Shown here piece after piece: positions 48,632 through 54,791 of a stretch of DNA of 64,000 bases. The translations under genes were made by a program, and so were the position numbers. Under the pieces are notes generated by a model. That model was given only the letters and a program-made list of their open reading frames with translations, did not search any database and was not told where the DNA came from. The stretch's first letter is position 1. Every line of letters starts with the position of its first letter. Source of the DNA: CAVTGO01 sp963734275 (GTDB taxonomy: Bacteria; Actinomycetota; UBA4738; HRBIN12); the NCBI GenBank assembly GCA_963734275.1, contig CAVTGO010000010.1, positions 62,001 through 126,000 on the forward strand. Direction: 5' to 3'.

Positions 48632-50265
48632 GACGTGGACGACCTCGCGGGCAGCGCGAAGGTGAAGGTGCTCCCGCGACCGAGCTCGCTCTCGAGCCAG
48701 ATCCGTCCGCCGTGGAGCTCCACGAACCGCTTCGAGAGCGCGAGGCCGAGGCCGGTGCCCTCGCGCTGCCCGACCCCCGTCTCGCTCTGCTGGAACTCCT
48801 CGAAGATCCGATCCCGATCCTCGGGAGCGATGCCCGGGCCGGTGTCGGCAACGGAGACCCTGACCTCGCCGTTCACCCGTGTCGCGGTCACGTCGACCTC
48901 CCCACCGGCGGGCGTGAACTTCACGGCGTTCGAGAGCAGGTTGAAGATGACCTGCTTGATCCGTCGCTCGTCGCCGTCGACCACGTCGACCTCCGGATCG
49001 GCGACGAACGCGACGCGGACCCCGTCCTCCGTCGCGCGCTCGCGCACCATGACGACGCCGCGCTCGAGCGCCTCCCGCAGGGAGAACGGGTGCACCTCGA
49101 GCTCGACCTGTCCCGCCTCGACCTTGGAGAGGTCGAGGACGTCGTTGATCAGCGAGAGCAGATGGTTCCCGGAGGAGGTGATGTCGTCGAGGTACTCCAT
49201 CTGCTTCGGGTTCACCGATCCGGCCATCCCCTCGCGCAGCACCTGGGAGAAGCCGATGATCGCGTTGAGCGGCGTCCGGAGCTCGTGGGACATGTTGGCC
49301 AGGAACTCCGACTTGTGCCGACTCGCGGCCTCGAGCTCGGTATAGAGACGCCGGAGCTCCTCGTTCATCCGATTGACGTTGGCGCCCAACGCCCCCAGCT
49401 CGTCGCGGTTGTCCACGTCGACGTGGCCCGAGAAGTTGCCCGACGCGATCGCGGCGACGCGAGTGTCGATCTGCTGGATGGGCCCGATCAGCGACCACGA
49501 CAGGACGAATCCCAGCAGCAGAGCGAGCACGAGCGTGCCCGCCGAGACGCCGATGAACAGGGCTCGAGAACTCGCGAACGAGTTCGCGTTCCGGGCGATC
49601 AGATGATCGATCTCATCTCGGGTCCTGTTCGCCAGCTGAGCGGCGTCCGTGTAGAGGTCGCTCGCGAGCAACTCCGCATCCCGTCGCAGCGGCAGCATCT
49701 CGTCGATCAGCTCCTCGTCGTCGATCGAGATGGTCGCGCCCTCGTAGAGAGGGATGAGCTCCTCCTCGATCTTCCTCGAAAGCTGATGGGCGGTGTCCTC
49801 GATGTTTCCCAATACCTCCAGGTCATCCGGAGGCGGCGAGAATCCGAGTTGATCCGGGGCCGTCAGCGCCGCGACCACATCGGCCGCATCCACCGCGAAC
49901 AGATCCACGGTGAGCGAGAAGACCCCGCGACGCTCGGGCGACGCCAGGTCTGGCCACACCGCGTCCAAGTCGGGCCCGCGGTTCGACCCCAGGACTTGCC
50001 GGAGGTACCCCGCCGCGGCCTGGAGCCTGCTGTACTCGACGGCTCGTTCCTGGAGAGGCCCAACGCTCGCGACGCGATCGTTCGACTGTCCGAGCACGAG
50101 CTGGCCGAGTAGCCCAACGGCGACGAGCAGCACGGACGTGCCGACGAACGCGATCAAGAGCTTCGTCCGAACCTTCACCGGCAGGCGAGCGACTCCCCGC
50201 ACGAGCGGGTTGTCGATCCGTCGCCGCCCCTCGGCGACGACCCGCGGCTCCTGCTCCTCGGCCAA
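48628..50265 (-). CDS. Membrane-bound sensor histidine kinase
   Basis: 545 residues. Two membrane helices (about 36-57 and 236-258) flank a 180-residue helical extracytoplasmic sensor; HAMP domain (IGPIQQIDTRVAAIASGNFSG), a coil (NEELRRLYTELEAASRHK), HisKA with H327 in SHELRTPLNA, then HATPase_c with N-box IFNLLSNAVKFTP, G1 VADTGPGIAPED, and G2 GTGLGLALSKRFVE. All catalytic boxes are intact. The sensor has no motif I recognise. GTG or ATG at 50265 follows the SnoaL-like lipoprotein gene by four bases, suggesting that the lipoprotein participates in sensing. Confidence 0.93.
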   Translation of the reverse strand: MAEEQEPRVVAEGRRRIDNPLVRGVARLPVKVRTKLLIAFVGTSVLLVAVGLLGQLVLGQSNDRVASVGPLQERAVEYSRLQAAAGYLRQVLGSNRGPDLDAVWPDLASPERRGVFSLTVDLFAVDAADVVAALTAPDQLGFSPPPDDLEVLGNIEDTAHQLSRKIEEELIPLYEGATISIDDEELIDEMLPLRRDAELLASDLYTDAAQLANRTRDEIDHLIARNANSFASSRALFIGVSAGTLVLALLLGFVLSWSLIGPIQQIDTRVAAIASGNFSGHVDVDNRDELGALGANVNRMNEELRRLYTELEAASRHKSEFLANMSHELRTPLNAIIGFSQVLREGMAGSVNPKQMEYLDDITSSGNHLLSLINDVLDLSKVEAGQVELEVHPFSLREALERGVVMVRERATEDGVRVAFVADPEVDVVDGDERRIKQVIFNLLSNAVKFTPAGGEVDVTATRVNGEVRVSVADTGPGIAPEDRDRIFEEFQQSETGVGQREGTGLGLALSKRFVELHGGRIWLESELGRGSTFTFALPARSSTS

Positions 50266-50269
50266 GATC

Positions 50270-50776
50270 TCAGATTTCCAGGACGGTCGTCCCGCCGACC
50301 ATGCTCGTGATCAGCCACTCAGCATCGATCCGGGCCACATCGAAGTCGGCGGTCGTCGTCGAGGCAACCTCGCCGGTTTGGACATCGACGAAGTGGCACT
50401 CGAAGTGCAGCGTGCCCCGGTCGCCGTTGACCGTGATCTCGAGCTTGTACGCGGGGTGATCCGAGACCCAGCTGTTCTCGGGCGCGAAGGGCGCTGAGTC
50501 CTCCAGCCAGAATCGACGGATCTCGTCCAGCCCGGACGCGGTGACACCCGGACCCACGGTCATGGTCGCGTTCGGCGCGTACAGGCTCATCATCAGGTCG
50601 ATGTCCTTCTCCGTCGTAGCACGATGGAATTGCTTCTCGATGTTGTCGATCTCCCACATGTCCTGGAACCGTCGGGACTGGTCGCCGGCCGAGTCGGTCG
50701 CCGGGCCGCCGCAGGCGGCGAGCACGACCGAGAGGAGAAAGACCCCGAGTGCGCCACCGATCACGTGCCTCCGCAT
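50270..50776 (-). CDS. SnoaL/NTF2-like lipoprotein
   Basis: 168 residues from ATG 50776 with AGGGG upstream; a longer in-frame start adds non-signal sequence. Lipoprotein signal MRRHVIGGALGVFLLSVV with lipobox LAAC. The mature part resembles the NTF2-like/SnoaL fold: NIEKQFHRATTEKDIDLMMSLYAPNA, DEIRRFW, HFECHFVDVQTG and a final strand. Usually a small-molecule binding or catalytic pocket. First gene of the four-gene kinase operon. Confidence 0.82.
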   Translation of the reverse strand: MRRHVIGGALGVFLLSVVLAACGGPATDSAGDQSRRFQDMWEIDNIEKQFHRATTEKDIDLMMSLYAPNATMTVGPGVTASGLDEIRRFWLEDSAPFAPENSWVSDHPAYKLEITVNGDRGTLHFECHFVDVQTGEVASTTTADFDVARIDAEWLITSMVGGTTVLEI

Positions 50777-50937
50777 GTGCGTCCCCTTTCCGCTCAAACT
50801 GCCAGGTCGTCGGTGCCCGGCGATGTTCACACCGTCGAGCCGATCCGTCTAGAGGCTAGGGAGCCGGGCGGTCTCGGGCCACCAGGCCAACCGCCTTCGC
50901 GAGGGGGTGCTGGCACGGTACGGCCAGCTGTGACTCC

Positions 50938-51312
50938 TCACGCCGTCCTGTCCTCGCAGAAGCGGCGCACCTCATCCGGGAAGGTGCCGACGCGGAGCGG
51001 TTTCTCGAGGGAACCGGCGAAGCCGGCGGCCCCGAGCCACTCCGCCTTCCCCTCGAGCGGGAGCGCGCTCATCGCCACCACGGGGATCCGAGAGGTCCGT
51101 GCGTCGCCCGTGAGCGTTCGGGCGGCTTCCGCCCCATCCATGTCGGGAAGCCGGAGGTCCATCAGGATCACGTCGGGAACGTGCTCGGTCGCGAGGGCGA
51201 CTCCCTCGGCGCCGGTGCCCGCATCGAGCGTCTCGAACCCGGCGGCGGAGAGCACGGCGGCGGCGAGCTTCCGGTTCTTCTCGTTGTCGTCGACGATCAG
51301 GACGAGGGGCAC
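50938..51312 (-). CDS. Single-domain response regulator
   Basis: 124 residues: VDDNEKNRKLA, phospho-acceptor D52 in ILMDLRLPDMDG, AMSALP and the Lys in SLEKPLR. Similar to the receiver at 48251-48631 (same EKN spacing) and probably a paralogue. GTG 51312 has GGAGG eight bases upstream; that site overlaps the -10 hexamer of the divergent NarL-type gene, only 17 bases away, so expression of the two is likely linked. Ends 161 bases before the lipoprotein gene. Confidence 0.9.
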   Translation of the reverse strand: MPLVLIVDDNEKNRKLAAAVLSAAGFETLDAGTGAEGVALATEHVPDVILMDLRLPDMDGAEAARTLTGDARTSRIPVVAMSALPLEGKAEWLGAAGFAGSLEKPLRVGTFPDEVRRFCEDRTA

Positions 51313-51329
51313 CGGCGTATCCTCCGGTC

Positions 51330-51995
51330 ATGGTGATCCGGCTCGTCATCGCGGAGGATCACCTGCTCGTCCGCGAGGGCATCCGGCGACTGCTCGAGAC
51401 CCAGCCCGACATCGAGATCGCCGCGGTGTGCGAGGACCTCGATTCGCTGCTCGCCGCCGTGGACGCGGAGCAGCCCGACGTCGTCGTCACCGACATCCGG
51501 ATGCCGCCCGACAACTCGGATGAAGGGATCAGGGCGGCCGAACGGCTGCGGACCACGGATCCCGACGTCGGCGTCGTGGTCCTGAGCCAATACGCGACGC
51601 CGAGCTACGCGCTCGCCCTCCTCGAGGGCGGCAGCGCGGGCCGTTCCTACCTCCTCAAGGAGCGTGTCCTGGAACCGGAACAGCTCCTGTCGGCCATCCG
51701 GGCCGTCGCAGGCGGTGGCTCGGTGATCGACCCGAAGGTCGTGGAGGCGCTGGTCGCGGAGAACGCCCGAGGCGAGCAGTCTCCGATCCACCGATTGACC
51801 GCGCGTGAGCGCGACGTGCTGCGCGAGATGGCGGCCGGCAAGAGCAACGAGGCGATCGGTGAGTCCCTCTTCCTCGCGGAGCGGTCGGTCGAGAAGGTGA
51901 TCCATTCGATCTTCCTGAAGCTTGGACTCACCTGGGAGCCGTCGGTCAACAAGCGCGTGAAAGCCGTGATCCTCTACCTGGGGGAGGGCGACTAG
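51330..51995 (+). CDS. NarL/LuxR-type response regulator
   Basis: 221 residues. Receiver: VIAEDHLLVREGI, phospho-acceptor D55 in VVVTDIRMPP, YLLKERV with the conserved Lys. C-terminal LuxR helix-turn-helix at about 150-205: LTARERDVLREMAAGKSNEAI and ERSVEKVIHSIFLKLGL. TATCCT at 51318-51323 is exactly six bases before ATG 51330, giving a leaderless transcript. Converges with a HisKA_3-type kinase gene (gap of two bases); such kinases are the usual partners of NarL-type regulators. Confidence 0.93.
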   Translation: MVIRLVIAEDHLLVREGIRRLLETQPDIEIAAVCEDLDSLLAAVDAEQPDVVVTDIRMPPDNSDEGIRAAERLRTTDPDVGVVVLSQYATPSYALALLEGGSAGRSYLLKERVLEPEQLLSAIRAVAGGGSVIDPKVVEALVAENARGEQSPIHRLTARERDVLREMAAGKSNEAIGESLFLAERSVEKVIHSIFLKLGLTWEPSVNKRVKAVILYLGEGD

Positions 51996-51997
51996 CG

Positions 51998-52654
51998 TCA
52001 TGGCGAGAGCGGCAGGGATCCGGCCACGGTGGTCCGGTCGCCCCCCGCGGTGATCGTCACCCGGCCGCCCAGCGCTTCGACCCGATCGTGCTGGGCGCGA
52101 CGTTCCGATCCCAGGTCGCTGTCCACGTCGATCTCGAACGCGAGGGCGCCCTCCTCGCCCCGGACCCTCACCACGACCGGGGTGCCGGCCGCCGCGCGCT
52201 CGAACGCGTCCAGCGCGCAGAAATAGACGGCGCCGGCGATCTCCGGCGGAGAGGACGCGGCCACGTCGACGTCGACGTCGATCCGCGCTGGCACGCCTGC
52301 GCGGCTCGCTGCCGCGCGGAGCTCCGCGACCAGCCCGCCCGCGTCGAGCAGCGGAGGGAAGATCCGGTTGGCGAGCTCCTGCATCTCCGTCAATGCCCGC
52401 CGCGCTTCGCGCTGCAGCTCGTCCAGGAGCGCCTTCGCCGCCGCGGGATCGGACTCCACCGACCCCGCCGCGACCTCGAGGTTGGCCGCGAGCCCCACCA
52501 GATCCTGCTGCACGCCCTCGTGCAGGGCCCGCTCGATGCCGCGACGTTCGGCATCGGCGACCAGCGCGAGTCGCTTCCGAGAAGCTCGGAGCTCCTCGAT
52601 CTCGCGGCGCAACCCATCGAGGGTTGGCTGCTCGTCCGTCTGCTCGGTCTCCAG
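51998..52654 (-). CDS. HisKA_3-type sensor kinase relic or pseudokinase
   Basis: About 218 residues, cytosolic, no sensor domain. A coil (REIEELRASRKRLALVADAERR) leads to the dimerisation box RGIERALHEGVQQDLVGLAANL with the phospho-acceptor histidine (H45). The ATP-binding part is eroded: the N-box, normally like EALTNAxKHA, reads CALDAFERAAAG without the Asn, and no DxGxG G1 box or GxGL G2 box is seen; only the distal DRVEALGGRVTI and GDRTTVAGSLPL remain. The start is probably CTG 52654, since GGAGG at 52662-52666 is seven bases upstream; TTG 52612 has no ribosome site. Confidence 0.75.
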   Translation of the reverse strand: METEQTDEQPTLDGLRREIEELRASRKRLALVADAERRGIERALHEGVQQDLVGLAANLEVAAGSVESDPAAAKALLDELQREARRALTEMQELANRIFPPLLDAGGLVAELRAAASRAGVPARIDVDVDVAASSPPEIAGAVYFCALDAFERAAAGTPVVVRVRGEEGALAFEIDVDSDLGSERRAQHDRVEALGGRVTITAGGDRTTVAGSLPLSP

Positions 52655-52897
52655 CGGATGCCCTCCTGCGCCTGGGATCCCCGGCAGTTGTCCGTCATCG
52701 CCCGGGCGGCGTCAAGCGGCCCAGCACGGTATCGGGACGGGTGGCAGCATCCCGGCGTTCGCCAAGCAGCCACCGTAGAGCCGGCCGGAACGACCTCCTA
52801 CCGTCGCGATGGACGAGCGTTCATCGGGAACCGAGAGAGGAGGAGGAAGGCGATGAAGCTCAGACACGTGATGCGAGGAACGGAGAGGAGACCGCAG

Positions 52898-53398
52898 ATG
52901 AAGAAGTCAGTGCTCGTGTTGACAGCAGCTCTGCTCGCCATGAGTGCGATCGGCATCGGGATGCTGCCGCTCGCCGCGCAGGAGCCGCCGTTGCCGATCG
53001 CGACCGAGGTCCTGTCGCCGCGCAGCGTGTTCCCGGACGACATCGACATGAAGTTCAAGATCACCACCGGTGAGGACACCGAGGTCGTGAAGGTCGTCGA
53101 TCCTTCGAGGACGGTGACGGCCCGGTTCACCATCCAGCCGGGAGCGCAGTTCCCCTGGCACAGCCACGCAGGACCCGTCATCGTCAACGTGGTTCAGGGC
53201 ACGCTCGTCTTCGTCGAGACCGATTGCGCGGAGCGGGCGTACCCGACGGGGACCGCCTTCGTCGATGCAGGCCACGGGCACGTCCACTCCGCCTACAACC
53301 CGACCGGTGGGGAGACCGTGATCGTGGCGACGTTCTTCGAGTCCCCGGCCACAGGATTGCTGCTGATCCCAGCGGACACACCGGCGTGCGCCGCGTAA
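52898..53398 (+). CDS. Secreted cupin-domain protein
   Basis: 166 residues from ATG 52898 (GAGGAG seven bases upstream); an in-frame ATG at 52853 with a strong AGGAGGAAGG site would add 15 residues before the signal peptide, and both may be used. Signal peptide MKKSVLVLTAALLAMSAIG. Cupin motif 1 GAQFPWHSHAGPVIVNVVQG with the metal-binding HxH, and motif 2 near DAGHGHVHSAYNPTGGE. Probably a small metal-binding beta-barrel outside the membrane. Last gene before the tRNA cluster. Confidence 0.85.
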   Translation: MKKSVLVLTAALLAMSAIGIGMLPLAAQEPPLPIATEVLSPRSVFPDDIDMKFKITTGEDTEVVKVVDPSRTVTARFTIQPGAQFPWHSHAGPVIVNVVQGTLVFVETDCAERAYPTGTAFVDAGHGHVHSAYNPTGGETVIVATFFESPATGLLLIPADTPACAA

Positions 53399-53507
53399 GA
53401 ACAGCGAAGTTTCCGTCGAACCGAGTCGCGGATGGTGAGGCTGCCTCGGCAGCCCCACCATCGCGACGAGGCGCGTCGGTCGGCGGCACCTGACCGGGTA
53501 ATACGTG

Positions 53508-53582
53508 TGGTGGGCGCTAGAGGAATTGAACCTCTGACCTCTTCCGTGTCAGGGAAGCGCTCTACCTCTGAGCTAAGCGCCC
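53508..53582 (-). tRNA. tRNA-Val (anticodon GAC)
   Basis: Complete cloverleaf with encoded CCA: acceptor GGGCGCT/AGCGCCC, D-arm GCTC/GAGC, anticodon stem CTTCC/GGAAG with loop CTGACAC (anticodon GAC), T-arm AGAGG/CCTCT. Its 3' 50 bases are repeated at 46834-46885. Last of the Gly-Cys-Val cluster, a conserved actinobacterial order. Confidence 0.96.
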
Positions 53583-53621
53583 GCGCGGCCGAATCGTACC
53601 GAACGGCTGCGACGGGTTCCG

Positions 53622-53692
53622 AGGCGGGGACCGGAATTGAACCGGTGTGCGGGGATTTGCAGTCCCCTGCCTAACCACTCGGCCACCCCGCC
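53622..53692 (-). tRNA. tRNA-Cys (anticodon GCA)
   Basis: 71-base cloverleaf: acceptor GGCGGGG/CCCCGCC with discriminator U, the cysteine identity base; anticodon stem GGGGA/TCCCC with loop CTGCAAA (anticodon GCA); T-arm ACCGG/CCGGT. CCA not encoded. Middle of the cluster. Confidence 0.96.
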
Positions 53693-53774
53693 GGAGCGGC
53701 CCGGTCGTCCGGGCCGAGCGCACAGTCTACGCGAGCCGCAGATACGCGGATGGACGTCGCCGGAAGCCTTCGAG

Positions 53775-53849
53775 TGGAGCGGACGACGGGATTCGAACCC
53801 GCGACCCCCACCTTGGCAAGGTGGTGCTCTACCACTGAGCCACGTCCGC
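53775..53849 (-). tRNA. tRNA-Gly (anticodon GCC)
   Basis: Complete cloverleaf with encoded CCA: acceptor GCGGACG/CGTCCGC, discriminator U, anticodon stem CCACC/GGTGG with loop TTGCCAA (anticodon GCC), T-arm GCGGG/CCCGT (one G-T closing pair). First of the Gly-Cys-Val cluster. Confidence 0.96.
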
Positions 53850-53924
53850 ACGTGGTGCCTCCGAGTCTACGGTCGTGGCCCACGCGACTTCAACCAGCGG
53901 GGCGTGTGGCCGCGACCAGGAGGT

Positions 53925-54362
53925 TCACCGCGTCCCGCTGGAGCCGAACCCGCCCTCGCCGCGAGCCGACGGCGGCAGTTCGTCGACCCAGCCGGGCTCG
54001 AGGTCGGGCACCGCAACGATCACGAGTTGCGCGATGCGATCGCCCCGAGCGATCTTCACGGGGTGCTCCCGGTCGAGGTTGACCACGGCGCAGATCAGCT
54101 CGCCGCGGTAGCCGGCGTCGATCAGCCCGGGCGCGTTCGCGAGCGTGAGGCCGTGCTTGCTGGCCAGCCCGCTCCTCGGCAGCACGAGGCCCGCGTGGCC
54201 GTCGGGGATCGCGACCGCGAGGCCCGTCGGCACCATCGCGCGCTCCCCCGGTCCGACCTCGACGTCCGTCGCCGAGCGCAGGTCGAACCCCGCGTCGCCG
54301 GCGCGGGCTCGCTCGGGGAGCTCGGCATCGGGATCGAGGCGGTGGAACGGGAGCTCGGTCAC
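53925..54362 (-). CDS. dut: dUTP diphosphatase
   Basis: Trimeric all-beta dUTPase, 145 residues. Motif 1 AGDAGFDLRSA, motif 2 PRSGLASKHGLT, motif 3 GLIDAGYRGEL, motif 4 RGDRIAQLVI, and the flexible C-terminal motif 5 RGEGGFGSSG that closes the active site. Keeps uracil out of DNA and provides dUMP for thymidylate synthesis. GTG 54362 overlaps the VOC gene stop (GTGA). Near nrdJ/nrdR, so nucleotide metabolism genes are grouped. Confidence 0.96.
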   Translation of the reverse strand: MTELPFHRLDPDAELPERARAGDAGFDLRSATDVEVGPGERAMVPTGLAVAIPDGHAGLVLPRSGLASKHGLTLANAPGLIDAGYRGELICAVVNLDREHPVKIARGDRIAQLVIVAVPDLEPGWVDELPPSARGEGGFGSSGTR

Positions 54363-54730
54363 GCCGGCTCGACGAGCTCGAGGCGGTTGCCGAACGGGTC
54401 GCGCACGTGGAAGCGGCGGTAGCCCTCGAGCTGCACGTCCTCGTCGATCCGGTAGCCGGCCGCCTCGAGGCGTTCCCGGAGCTCATCGAGGCCGTGGACG
54501 ACGAACGCCGGGTGCGCCTTGGTGGCCGGGCGGAAGTCCTGCCGCTCGACACCGAGATGGACCTCCAGCGAGCCCGAGCGGAACCAGATACCGCCGCGAG
54601 GCGCCAGCTCGGAGGGCTTGGGGACCTCGGGGAGGCCGAGGAGCTCGCCGTAGAAGACCCGGCCCGCGTCCTCCTCCCCCACCGGCATCGCGAGCTGGAT
54701 GTGGTGGATCCCCGTGATCTCGTGCGCCAT
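54359..54730 (-). CDS. VOC-superfamily (glyoxalase/dioxygenase-like) protein
   Basis: 123 residues from ATG 54730: ITGIHHIQLAMPVGEEDAGR, FYGELLGLPEV, then a second half ending FHVRDPFGNRLELVEPA, one vicinal-oxygen-chelate module pair. The ligands H (HHIQLAMP), H in HLGVE/HPAFVV and E at the end are compatible with metal binding. The substrate is unknown. TAGGCT lies eight bases before the ATG, so the leader is minimal. Coupled to dut. Confidence 0.85.
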   Translation of the reverse strand: MAHEITGIHHIQLAMPVGEEDAGRVFYGELLGLPEVPKPSELAPRGGIWFRSGSLEVHLGVERQDFRPATKAHPAFVVHGLDELRERLEAAGYRIDEDVQLEGYRRFHVRDPFGNRLELVEPA

Positions 54731-54791
54731 CGCTGCGGAGCCTACCGAAGGTGGGGAGGCCGGGACGAGCCCGGCCTCCACCGGAACGGCG

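Larger units (their letters stand above)
46834..53557. mobile_element. Putative tRNA-Val-targeted genomic island, integrase lost
   Basis: Bounded by the tRNA 3' fragment on the left and the same segment in the intact tRNA-Val on the right. The intact tRNA's 3' end faces the interior and the partial copy is distal, exactly the arrangement left by site-specific integration into a tRNA 3' end. The interior holds eight signalling or secreted-protein genes and no visible integrase; an IS481 relic adjoins the left edge. The insertion would be old, given the indel in the fragment. A simple duplication of the tRNA end is the alternative. Confidence 0.5.
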
